A DNA stretch of 64,000 nt from Prinia subflava (taxonomy: Eukaryota > Chordata > Aves > Passeriformes > Cisticolidae): NCBI RefSeq assembly GCF_021018805.1, contig NC_086248.1, positions 98,293,239-98,357,238 on the forward strand, written 5' to 3'. Of the stretch, positions 46,343-58,677 are shown one piece after another. Positions within the stretch are counted from its first letter, which is position 1, and each line of letters opens with the position of its first letter. Position numbers and translations under genes: made by a program. The notes under the pieces were generated by a model. That model saw only the letters and a list, made by a program, of their open reading frames with translations. It was not told the DNA's origin and did no database searches.

Positions 46343-49300
46343 AGACATTTCAAACCTAGTTTGTACTCTGCTTGGGGAGGAGCCTCTGGGGATGTTCAGG
46401 ATGCTAAGCCATGACCACATGCTTCCCTACTTGCTGCTCTTGAGCAATATATTGCTCTCCTAGGCAGGTGATGATGGAGGCAGAGCACCACCTTCTCTAA
46501 CATAATCCAAAGTTCCATTCAGTCAGTGCAGGTTACAAAAGAACCCTCAAACTGGAATGCTGCTTCAGAGCTGGAGGACAGAGCCATTCAGCCTGTCATT
46601 TGTAGGTTCCCAAGAGTCTTGCAGGAGCTCCAGGGGTCCAGCACAAGACACAGAAAACTGGGTGTGCTGGCAGGAGGATTGGATTAACTATGAGAGCAGT
46701 CCTGCTGGGAAATCTTTAGGCCCCACAAATCAAAATGCTCAAGAATGAAGCACTGAGGTCTGCTGCTGTAAGCTTTGTGAAGTAAAGATAAATCACTAGT
46801 CTCTAGGGACAGTACTAAATTTTTTATAAGGGAAAAATGTGACATTAATTTGTAACTTCCAGGTTTTTCCAATTCCCATTTGGTCATGGTTCAAGGTTGT
46901 GCTTTCCGATTGCAGCTCTTCACTGTTGGGCTTTTTCTTACCCCCACAAAGTTTTGTACTGCTGAGGTCAATGATTGGAATTTTCTATTCAAGAAGCTTT
47001 TCTTCTCAGTCTCATTTGGCCACAGGCCGAGCAACTACGCAAGTCTGAAGGTCACCAGCATCCTGTGCAACAATCAGGGTTTTTTACCAAAATCATTTCT
47101 CTGTGCCTGAGACCTGGTCCTGCTCTGCATTAACCTGGTTGTGTGAAACCAAGGGGTAAAATGGAAATGGAATAGGAATGCCACTATTATGACAAGTCCT
47201 TGGAGCTACTCTGTCAGCACTTTATTTGGTGCCGTAGTTGTAAAGGCCATTTGCTTTTATAGTTGTAGCTAAGAGATGGTACCTTCTGGGGGTTGGAATA
47301 ACTCACTATTTTGTAAGCAGCTCCTTTGAAGCACAGAGCAGAGGAGAGAAGAGCCAGAGTAAGAGGGTTAGAGTGGAGAAAAAGTGGGAATCCCAAATTT
47401 TCCCTTCTCACATGACTTATGCACATTACAAAGAAGTATGTCAAAAGCGTGTCTTCACAGGCAGCCACAGGTCAGTCTGCTGAGGGTGGGAACAATGAGA
47501 GTGGGACAGGGAGGGTGGGAAGTGGAAATAATCATTGTTTTTAGCTCTGATCAACATGTCCAAATCAAACCTTCACAGCTATCTTTCCTCATAACTTTTT
47601 CCACTTCCACTACCTGCAATTCTCCCTTTGGAATGAGTGGTGGAAACAGTCCTTGTGGGTCGTGAGAAAGGATCAGACCTCTAAACATGTTGTTATTCCT
47701 GTTTTCCAGCTCTTGGCACTCACAAAAACAGACAATTAAACAGAGCAGGTAGCAGTCAACTGATCCAGCCATCCCAGCAGGTATAGGGAGTTCTCTGTGA
47801 GGAACAAAACTGCTGGAGTAGACATTTTCCCTATTGCATAGTCACTTGTTATGCTTTACAACGAAAGCAATTCAGATGCTGCAATGAGACATAACCTTAC
47901 TAGAACACCCTTTCCTGCATTTGTAGAGTTATTGCTGGGTACCTTGTCTGCATTGCCCTCTAACAAACAAAGTGAGGAGCAAATCAGCATCTCTCATACT
48001 TTAACAAGACCGTCTGGGGTTTGTTTTACCAATGTAATTATACAGGAGATAAGAGAATGGGCTTTGACTTTCATCGAGGTTGCTTGTCATGAATAACAAA
48101 AAATAAACATCAGTAACCACGTAACACACATACACCCCTTATTTAGTATGGCAAATTTTGAATTTATGATAGGCTTACACCTTAAAACAACAACAACAAA
48201 AATGGTTTCTGTCTTTCTGCAGCCCTCAGAGCTACAGGGTCTATTAGACACAGACACTAAAGTTCCTTTGCTGCTTATGCACCATCAGCCCTCTCAGTGA
48301 GCTGACTGGAATTCTTCTCAAGCACTTAGAGCCATCATGGCAGAGTTAGTTTCAAAGTACAGAGAGGTATTTTCTGGAAAAGCATATGAAACAGGCCACA
48401 CTCACTGGAAGCTGTGGGAATGACTTGCTGTGACCTTGCTGTTCCCTGTGCATGGTCCAGGAAGAGTTCTGTGCACGCGCCTGGTCAGAACGGGGGAATA
48501 GGAGAAGGTGAATGGCAGAAAGGAGCCCACATGGCCTGACCTGGGGGTCTCTCAGGTGGTTCCAGGAGCCAGGACATGGGAGGAAATTAGGTGAGAAGGG
48601 AAAAGACAGCAGGGAATTATTACAGAAGGGCCTTTTTGCTGTCCCTGAATGGCTTTTGGCTTGTGGGAGGAATAGGGCCCCTTTGTTAGTTTTCCCCACT
48701 GCTCCTCATGACTTCTGCAGTTGAGGAAGCTCCTTGGTTTCTGCTGGGAGAAGAGCTGAAGGAACTTATGAGGCCAGGCCAGAGAGAAGACTCATAAGTC
48801 TTTTTTGGATTAACATTCCATGGAGGAGTCTGTCAGACCTAGAGATGAGAAAGTTTCAAAGCAAATCAATATGCAACATACAAAGTGCAGAAGACCTCCA
48901 GAAGTTACACTTCATGACAGCCTTGGTCAATGAGTCTGGAGGAGGATGGGGGCCAGCAGAGGCTACACTGCTGCCAAACAGCAACAGTAGTCCAGGACCA
49001 GCACATAGAACACCAATCTTACAATCTGGCAACAGCCCCCAGCTGACATTGACATGGGAAACAAGTTACACCAGCCTGCAAGAGACAGAGCCTGCAGGAA
49101 GGATTACAGGCTTCCAAGCAGAGGCAGTACAGTCCAGTGTCCTCAATCCCATGTCACTGTGGGGACACTGTGTCCCAACTCTGCTACCCACTGAGACATA
49201 AAAACACCTCCTGGCCTGGCAGCTTTGGCTGTTGTCCAGCAGGGCTGGTGGTAAAAATCAGCTTTAGGAAATGTGTGGCCATCCCACAAGATTTTCTTCT

Positions 49301-50239
49301 GAATGCCACCACTATTCTCAGAGAAGCCAAAGCCATTGCAGTCTTTGCTGTATGCATGGGGTCACTGGTCTGAAGTGGTCTCTACTGCAGCAGTATTGGG
49401 ACTCCTGGGCCAGCTGGTCCAGGAGAGGTGGCAGTGCTCAGACCCCTAAGTCCAGGTGCTTTAACACAGTCACTGCTTTGCACTGCCTGAGTAGAAATTC
49501 AAGGACTGGCAGCCTTGGGAGATGAAAATCAGGGTCACTCGGTAGTCCACAGACAACACTACAGATACAACACCTGGCTTAGGCACCTCTGGCAGCCCTG
49601 GGACAGTGAGCAGAACATACAGCTGCCTGCAGAACCAGCGGTGGTGCTGCTCACGTGCATCTGCAATTGGGAATGGTTGTGTTATTAAGGGAGAGTTTAA
49701 AAACAGCCAGACATTTTTCCTTTGTTCTTTATTTGTTTCTGCCATGACACGAGGCAAAGAGCAATGCTCTACAGATGGTCAACAATGAAGCTGTGCAACA
49801 AAAGAGAAAAGCGGTTGTCCTAAAACATCTGACTAGGATCCATCACAAATTAATCAAGGGCCAGAAATAAAAGTGACCCCCACTGCACTAGTAGGGGGAG
49901 CTGGGAGCTGATTCCTGAGCATGTCTAATATACCATATCAAATGCTACCTGAAAATCCCTCAATGGAGTCAGCTGAATTATTCAGGGACTTCAGCCAACT
50001 CAAGTATCTTCTGCTTTATGAGCCTTGAGGACCCTAGGGCATGTGCACTCTTGCTATTCGCTGCAGTGGATTCAGACTGGCTCTCTGCTATCTATATTTA
50101 TCACGATCCCCTCAGGAAGTGTTTTGGCAGGATTTTGTAATGAAAACCCTGCCCAGAGCACTCTTTGGCATGCAGCGAGCAGCCTTAAAATAGTGCAGTG
50201 ACATACTGCAATAATTACTCATATTAACACTCTTCATTG

Positions 50240-50500
50240 TGCTGTGTGACGCTTTGTCCCCGTCGCCTGGCTCATCCCACCACTTGGCACGTGGTGGGAC
50301 GGCAGGAAGGAGCTGACCTTTCCTAAAAGGCAAAGTTCAGCTCCAGGCCCGGCCCGAGCCCCTGGAAACGCGGCAGCCGCGGCTGCGGTCCCATCCATCA
50401 CACCCGCAGAGAGCTGGCACCCACCCCGCTCTCTCGCTTCCAGGTCCAAAGTTTGCAGGTGTTCAGGCAGGATATTTTGGCTCCTCTCGAGCCCGTCGGT
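50240..50500. promoter_or_regulatory. Small CpG-rich patch, possible orphan CpG island
   Basis: CpG is frequent here (for example ACGCGGCAGCCGCGGCTGCG and CTCTCGAGCCCGTCGG) although depleted for kilobases on both sides. A minus-strand ATG followed by DGTAAAAAAFPGARAG opens a short frame, but no strong donor is seen. An imperfect inverted CCACCACTTGGCACGTGGTGG lies at about 50276-50296. It could be an alternative promoter or enhancer. Confidence 0.35.
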
Positions 50501-52106
50501 GTTGTTTGAGGAGAATGTTTAAAAAAAAAGCATAAAAGGCCAACCACACAGGATAACTTTGAGCCCACACTATAGGAGCAGGCTGCTTGCTTGCCAGTTA
50601 CATGCTGGCTTCCAGTCTAATCCATACATTCAGGTTTTTATCCCCTTTGGAATAAATCTTCGTGAACTGTGCTAACAGCATATCTCATTTCACCATAAAT
50701 AGTAACCAAAAAAGTATTTCTCAGTCAGAAGAGAGATGGGGAAGTGGGAACAGCTTTGCTTGGAGTTGATAGAACCCTCAAAGTTTCAGTATTCTTTAGA
50801 AAAAGTTCTCTGTTTAAAAGAAAAAAAACAGCAACTACTTGAATTGCTTCAATTGTGCATATTGAGCATCTGCAGTGTTTTTCCTGTTGATGACAAAATG
50901 AACTTTGGAAAAACATTTGGTTACTTACGCCTATTTGCCTGAAATTGCTGGATTTCAAGACCTCAATCTAAAACCCAGCCAAGTCCCAAATACTTCAGAG
51001 TGCTTTGATTAAAACCTCACATCCTCTAGGACTGCTCAAAGTTCCCCACGGTCATGGTCCACATGTTTCAAGATGACAGAGTCCTGTGATTTCAGAGGCC
51101 CCGAACTCAGAACAAATATTGATGTAACTGCTTAACTATGGCTTCACAAGGAGAGAGAATAGTGCAGTCTTTCCAATAGACTCTGATTCAGAGAAAGTTA
51201 TGGCACAAAGCCCCCCTTTGATCTTTATTTCAAGTGAGTGCATTGTCACTTTGGGGGAAATTAGCACCTGATAACAGCACTTCATTCGCTGGGACATGAG
51301 TTTATGGGTGCATAAAGACACCCCAACTACCCTCTCAGTGTGTGCCAGCCCTTTGTACTTCCATAGTGTTAGCTCAGAAGATCCAAGCCCCTCCTGACTT
51401 TTAGCCATGCCTGCTTAAGTAGCTACATCCACGCTGATATTTGCCCCCTTATGTAGGCTTGATGAATTCAAAGACACAGAGAGTTTCAGAGCTTTCACAA
51501 ACAACAAACTGTGACTGAAGAAACAACAGCAACTGGAATCAACACATAAGGCTATTTTTTTCATTAAGAAAACTCATTTAGGCCACATGAGCTAGTGAAT
51601 GTGTTCACAACCACTTCTGTAACTATGATGCCATGGAAAAATGCTATTCCAAGAAGGCATCTGGCTAAATACAACAGACTTCTATTAAGTGAGCCTACAC
51701 TTTTGTCAAACTGCAAGACATCTTTCAGAATGTAACAAAGAACATTTTTTAAATCTATCTTTCTCTAGCTTGTCATCAAATCTACTCTGAAAGCACAGTG
51801 AGGCAATGAACTCAATGGATCCGACTTTATAACGGGATAGGTATCCGCCAAACGTATCCTCACCAGCCAACAATGCACTAGTCATATAGATTTTTGTTTC
51901 TATGCACCAGACTTCATTAAAACTTTCACAATTAATTCTGTGGTCTCGAGGACCTCCTGCCAAGGTCACTATTCATGGCTGAAAAGGCTGCTCACTGAGT
52001 AATGAACAGTAACTTCTCTGGAGACTTCCTTGTAAGCCATAATCAAACACAGTCTTCTGTTAATTGCCTACACACATATTCGGCGCATTAGCAAGAGGTG
52101 CTTTAA

Positions 52107-52140
52107 ATACATACATATACATATATATATTTATATATAA
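52107..52140. repeat. AT-rich dinucleotide tract (ATAC/AT)n
   Basis: Mixed ATAC, ATATAC and AT repeats about 34 bp long. Confidence 0.8.
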
Positions 52141-53822
52141 CCAAACAACTGAAGAAGGAAAAGCTAATATATTAGCGCCATACTAGGACCCTGTTGATGA
52201 CTTTTCTATCAAAGCCAGATCTGATTACTGATGTGGGGGAAATGTTTTGTTTGGACTAAAGCCTTTGTTTCAGAAGACCATGTCTCAAATGCAGTGCTGG
52301 ATGGCTACTCCTGTTTTTATATGTATTCTTGCCTGGGAGAAGAGGTCAATAATAGGCTCTTGAGCTAATTACTGCTCTAAATCTGTCTGCTGAAAATTCA
52401 CTCCTAGACATCAGATTTTGAACCAGACTTGGTTGGTTAGTCACAAAGATTACTCCTTTGATGTTTAACTCTCTAGGGCAAAGCCTGTCTCACCACACTC
52501 GAAAGACTAAGTCTTTTGGAAGTGCTGTCAGGAGCAAGCAAGACCTCACCAAATCAAAGCAACCCAGTCACATAGGATCAAATAACATTATTACGTTACT
52601 TTAACTTGTGGAAACGCTGATATTTGAAATTGATCAGTTGGCTTGGCAGCTATCAGGATGGTTCTCGGCCCTGTCTCACTATGGCTGGACAGAAGTATGG
52701 CTGACCAGTCAGTCACTAAGCTAAGCCTCAAGTGGCCTCCCCTCCCAAAAACTTCCTCAGTTTGCTTTTCAGTCCCAAGGAACTGACGCCTTCTGCTGAA
52801 ACACATCACAGAGGAGGACACAGCATTGAGAGCTCCAGGTATTGGCAGAGCTCAGCAGGAAGCCAGGAGATGTGAGGGTGACACATATCCTGGTCTCTTA
52901 AATGAGAACACCTGCATAACTCTGAGCTTTCTGCTGCTGCTATCAGTTCTCTGTTCTTAAGGCCAAACAGAAAAGAAGAGCACCTGGAGACACCATATAT
53001 TGGTTTTCAAATGCCTCAGGTGAGGCTACAGGCCATCCTTCTTATACCAAGCATACAAGGCCAGGCATCTTTACATGTCTTGGAACATTGCTTCTTATCA
53101 GGTATGCAGTAGGGCAACCTCTAATCCCCTGGAGGAAAACCAGAGGGTGTAGTGATAGAGAGCTGTCAGAGCCTACCAAAGACTTGCACATTTCCCTCCT
53201 TTTCTCTTTTTCCCTTTGAGACTTTTTCCTTGGGAGTCCTTTAGATTCCTGGACTGCCCAGAGAGTCATTTCAGTGGATGCTACAGTTTCGAAAGAAGGC
53301 TAGATCAAGGTCCTGGGGAAGAATGAAAGAGATTCCTAGATCTTTTCTCCTTGCTTATCCTTTATGGTACTTCTGTAGGGTAAGTTAACAGGTTTTTTTA
53401 GGTGTGGCACAATCCATATTACATTATTTTTCCATTGCTAGTTTCAAATTATACTACTTCTCCCTCCAAGCTCATAAAGTTCTTTTCAAAAGCTCATAAA
53501 ATTTCACCTGTGTACATTTATGGCTCTCAGGATATGAACTAAACTCAATTGGTTTAGCTATATTTACCACTCCTGAACTTCACACTGTATTTTACCACAC
53601 TACCTTTTCAGGAGGAATAAGTCACTTCCTCCTCCTTTCCTCTTTCTGAGTTTTTCTAGTGTGGCCACTGAGTCCAGAAGACTAATCCAATTTTTCCTTC
53701 CTTTTGTTTGTAAGCCACCAATACAATTCTGGCTTAAAATGTAAGCAAGTGTGTCTACACTGACAGATTTAGCTCTGTACCTCTCTCCAAGGCCCTAGGT
53801 CCGTGGTCATCCATACCACATA

Positions 53823-53985
53823 CTCATAGAATAGTACGGGTTAGAAGGGACCTTATAGAGATCATCTGCTCCAACCCTCCTGCAATGAGCAGGGACGTCT
53901 TCAACTAGATCAGGTTGCTCAGAGCCTTGTCCAGCCTGGCCTTGAATGTTTCCAGGGATGGGGCATCAACCACCTCTCTGTGCAA
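53823..53985 (-). mobile_element. CR1 LINE 3' end, reverse orientation
   Basis: Plus-strand CATAGAATAGTACGGGTTAG, then GGACCTTATAGAGATCATCT and TCCAACC, is a CR1 3' terminus in reverse. GGATGGGGCATCAACCACCTC follows. Similarity ends near 53985. Confidence 0.85.
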
Positions 53986-54539
53986 CCTTGCTTGCTCAAA
54001 GTACTTCCTTCCAGAAGGAAAACCAAGCACATCTGACAGGACTGTTTCCCTACATTTCCCCTGAGGCAGGGAAATGCAGGTGTGGAAGGCCCCAGTTTTG
54101 GTACCTCCTCCAGGACCACCTTCCACACGGACCTCTTCTGAGTACTCACACACATAACACAGAGCATCCAGCACAGACCATTAACACCACATAATGAAAG
54201 CACCAGCCTGTCTGGCTACAGCGCCCCCACAGACATTTTATCAAGCTTTGTTGGTGGGGGGGAGAAAAAAAGAAAAAATTAAACTCACAGAAGATTAATA
54301 ATGATGTGTCAAGGTCATGGCCTGTGGCCCAGGAGAGACCTAAGCCAAGAGCTTTGCAGCATGGGACTCAGCCTCCAGCAATACTGACACTAGCCACTGC
54401 ATACCCATGTGGTCTGGGGATACCCTGTGGGGTGGCTGCCTCCAGAAACTGATACAGATACACCCCATGAGAGAGTTCAAGGCTCCAAAAGCACCCAAAG
54501 CTCCCAAATTCATGACAGCACCTTGCAGACCTCAGCTCC

Positions 54540-54708
54540 AATTCACAGAATCTGCTGAGTTGGGAGGGACTCACAAGCCTGACCCCTGGCCCACAGAGCA
54601 CCATCCTCAAAAGTCACTCCATGTGCCTGAGAGCATTGTCCAAACTCAAACTCTGTCACAACTTGGGGCTGTGACCACTGCCCTGGGGAGCCTGTACCGG
54701 TGCCCCAG
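54540..54708 (-). mobile_element. Second CR1-type 3' fragment, reverse orientation
   Basis: AATTCACAGAATCTGCTGAGT, then GTGCCTGAGAGCATTGTCC, GGGGCTGTGACCACTGCCC and TGGGGAGCCTGTACC, matches the reversed CR1 3' region of another subfamily. It lies 0.55 kb from the previous fragment in the same orientation but is distinct in sequence. Confidence 0.75.
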
Positions 54709-57700
54709 GTTCAGCTCTGCAGTGATCCAGCAAACATAGGGCAGGTCTCTCTTGGTCTCGTCAAGGTGGTACAAAGAGGCCAACAGAAGAGCAACAGTAA
54801 CGAAGCATCTAATACTGACAGAAATTAACACCTGTAAAATAACGTGGTAGCCAGGCATAAACTCACAACTGGAGGCTAAATTTATCTAAAAACATTTGTG
54901 TTGTCATGATTCCTTTTCCCATTTTAGACAAGACTGTGAAAACAGTTTTGATCTCTAGCCCTTTATTTCCTTTATGGCCGGAACATGAAGTGAATCAACA
55001 TTTCAGAACCTCCAAAATATTTTTATTTGCTCTCAGTATTTGCTTATAAAAATGATTGGAGTTTTTCAGAGGGAGCGGAAGAGCTGCATTATTTTTCACT
55101 GCTTGGGGAAGGAATGAATTTGCAAGGGGTACAACAGTAACTGGCTCCAACCTTTGCAACTTTGTGGTTCATTCTCTTTCTTAGTTTCATAGTAAATTGC
55201 TGCACAGGACTGGAAGTAAGTTTCGTTTCTCAGAGATGCGTGACTCTGAAGCAAGGGTTCAGCCTGGAAGCCTCATGCCTTGTCAGTGGTCACCTCTGCA
55301 CAGTGCTGACCTCCACAGAAGGAACATGACCCCTCTCCCACATAGATTTTGGGGGTGTACAGCTGCCACAGGAGGAGGGCAGTGGCCATGCAGAAGCACC
55401 CCACGTGTTGGACAAGGGACCACCAGGCACCTGCTCCTGAGAGGGAGGCAGCAGGTCCTGGTTGCCACTGAAAGCAGAAAGCTGATTTACTTCACTTAAG
55501 TGTGTTGTACAGAATAAAGTCTGATGGAGGAGAAGAAAAAAACCTCACCAACACAGAGCTTCTGCTTTTTCTTTTCCTAAGAGACAAAAAAAAAAAAAAA
55601 ATTCCTACACTTGTCCTGTCCAAAGAGATCTAAAACAAGGATTGGGCTGAAATCAAGACTCCAGATATGAACATCCTTGAAGTTTAGGAAAGGGCCTCTT
55701 CTCTTAAGATGGGCCATCTTAAAAACCTCTCTATAATAGCCAAACTCAAGTCTTACGATTCCTAGAAGAAATAAATTTAAGAATGTTACATCCAGATGCA
55801 GATTTTAATTTAGTAGGTTTTGACTGTGGGAAGTCACTGACGTGACACACCAGACCTCAAAACTCCCTGCTTTTCTTCATTATCACATGCCCCGGAACAC
55901 CTTGATATGGAGACTGACCCAGGAGTGACTCCCAGGGCTGGGTGAGTTTCCCTAGAACTCTGTCCTACCCGTTTGCCACCCAAAGGCAACCAGGTGCCAT
56001 CTGCAGTCCTTGCCGACAGACACGCTCACGCTCTCGGTACACCAGGCCCGCTGGAGAGAACCAAGCTAACCGTGGCTGCGAGGCTTTCTGCCTGGGCTGC
56101 CTCCTGTCCTCCCAGTTCAGGGCACTGACAGTGCAAGTGCAGCTGCCTGCAAGGCTCTGCAGGCAGAGAAGGCAAGAGGCAGACACAGAGTGCTGCAGCA
56201 GTGTTAGTCTGGTAGAAAGCACCTGGAAATCCCTGGAAAGGGCTTCTTTGAAAAGTTAGCTTCTTCACCCTGTTCTCCTTGTGATCCCAATACATTCTTT
56301 GCTGCTAGCTGTTTTCAGGCTGGAGACAGGTAAACAAATAACTGTGTACTCTCTGAAGCTTTGATAAGCAATGTCGCTTACATTAAAAATAAAAAAATTA
56401 CAAATTTGTCTCTTTCTCCATTTTTAAAATGGCCCAAATTAAAAAGAAATAAATTTTCTCCTTTCGGTGGAAACTTACTTGACACATTTAGGTTAATAAG
56501 CCCAATTGATAGATGACTTTTCACTCATGCTCCCATTTCCTAATCACATCCTTGTCACACATCCACCCTGACTGAAGACTGATGAGAGCCTCTAATAGCC
56601 ACTGCAGCCTCCCTGCCCCTGCTCATTGCTGGCACAGCACCAGGTGCTGCAGTTACTGGGGAGGGGGCTCTGTGTACTCTTCCTGTGGGGCAGCCACGGC
56701 TCGAAACCCACCTGAAAGCAGCACCTGCTGAGCATTTTCCCCCTAGCAATAGCCTTGTTTTCTTAGAGCGGTGGAGGGAAGTTTACAGCGATGCTTTGCT
56801 AAGGATGGTGGGTTTAGAGCAGCTGTGGAGCACGGTCTCCATGGCTTGCGTGAGGAGCACTCCAGACCCACTGCTGGCTGGCCTTGAGCTGGAAACCCAA
56901 GGCTGGCTGACTGTGGAGAGTGCAGGGGCAGCCTGGGGGAACAGGAAAGTGTGCAGTTTGTCCTCAGTTTCTCTGCCTCGGTTAGGAACACCCATGGATG
57001 AAATGTGGGTGGTCACAGAGCCTTCGTGGCAGGAGTGCCAGAAATCCATGACCCAGCTTGCAGCCAGTGCCTCGATGAACAGCTCAAAGAGCAGCCAAGT
57101 CTGTGCCTGGAAAATACTTTCCCATCGTGGCTGCTGTGCTGGATGATCTCTGAAGGCAGGGTGGGCTCCTGGTACCTGGAAACTTCTGCAGGTGCTCTGC
57201 TTGCTTCACCACCCTTCCTGTAGGTGCCTGTTAGGGCAACACAGCTCCTTGCCTGCCTAGCTCAGTGCCCTGGGCACAAGTTCATATGGTTCTCATCCTG
57301 TCAGGCCCTTGTTATCCAAAGGAAGAAGCTGGAATCACTGGGAAAAATCTGGGTTTTGTGGGAACTGAGCTCTGCTTTGTTAGCAGCCATCCAGCAACAC
57401 ATGAGTGAGAAAGTGCAGGGAGGTGCCACCATTCCAGGGCAATGCCAGCTCTGAGCCATGATTTGGTTGCTGAAAGATGCAGGCAAAGATGGAAAACTGG
57501 ACCGAGCTGCTGGCTCTGGTCATGGGCTGAGAGACACCAGCATTTCCCAGGACAAGACAAGTGTGATCTCCTCTAGCCAAGGGGAACTGCACCTCCATGA
57601 GCTCTTCTCTTAAGGTCTATATGCAGAAACACCCTCATGCAGCAGCTTGAAAGTCAGAGACACAGGAGACTCATCTGAATCCTGCAGGTGTCTGATTCTT

Positions 57701-58622
57701 GCAGAACTTTTTCTTCTCACAATGCTCTTTGCATCAGAGGCAGAAGCTTTTCATTTCAAGCGATTCATTATTTCACCCGCCTTGTTAAATCTGCTCTAGC
57801 ATCAGAATGGGAGTTCAGGGTTGCCCACTCCCAAAAGCAGTATGGGTGACAGTACTTCCTAAATATATTTAATTTGATTGCTTTTATTTCACTTCCCCTT
57901 CCATGCTTCCTGCTCAGTCCCAAACAGGGAATAAAGACACCTGCCCAAGAGCACTCTGCAAAAGGGGAGGTCCCTCTCAGAGGCAGGGCTGTCCTGCAGA
58001 CATTTGATAAGCAATGTTGTGAAAGATAACCATTTGTTTAACTTTCCCATGAAAGAGCTTGATAAAATAAAGCAGGAACTTTTCTTCAGCCTTACTGACA
58101 AAGAGGCCAGCCTAAAAGAAAATTCAGAGTAGCCAAACTCAAATATGCACATAAAATTTAAACCCAAATCTGGATTGTATTTTTTCTAAATGGTTTCTGT
58201 CTTTTCACTCAGCTGAACCAAGCTCACCATCCTCAAAACTCAGTTTCCAGCTGATGCCTTGGACCCAGCTCCTCTAGGAGAGCAGCTCTCTGTGTAGGAG
58301 GAGACACAGTGCTGAGCATAAGCATGGGTGGAGACAGAGAATTCTTGAAACATGGCTATGCTTCAGTTCCTCTCCTGTACCAAAACATTTGGGCCTCTAC
58401 CCCTTGCCATTTCAATTTTCCTACACCACTTCCCTTTCTCAAATGAGGACATCTAATACTCATGGGAGTCTCATTAAAAGCCTGTATACCTAAGTCTAGT
58501 GCTTGGCGTTGTCTCGTTTTGGGTACCCACATGGAGGCTTCAAAGGGGCCTAATGCCGGGCCAAATACAAACCAGGGCATCTAATGTATTTGGGGCTGAG
58601 ATTATGAATAACCTCAAGCTCC

Positions 58623-58677
58623 CAAAAAAACAAAAACAAAAACAAAAAACAAAAAACAAAAAACCAAAAAAAACCCC
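58623..58677. repeat. (CAAAAA)n-type microsatellite
   Basis: C-interrupted A runs of five to seven bases. They explain the lysine/glutamine-rich end of a plus-strand open frame. Confidence 0.88.

Larger units (their letters stand above)
44310..53820. other. Non-coding stretch with repeats
   Basis: Apart from the GAGGA and TAA arrays, a CpG-rich patch near 50.25-50.5 kb and an AT dinucleotide tract, I see no supported gene. The longest frames, such as 48734-49201 on plus, lack splice sites and protein-like patterning. Confidence 0.45.
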
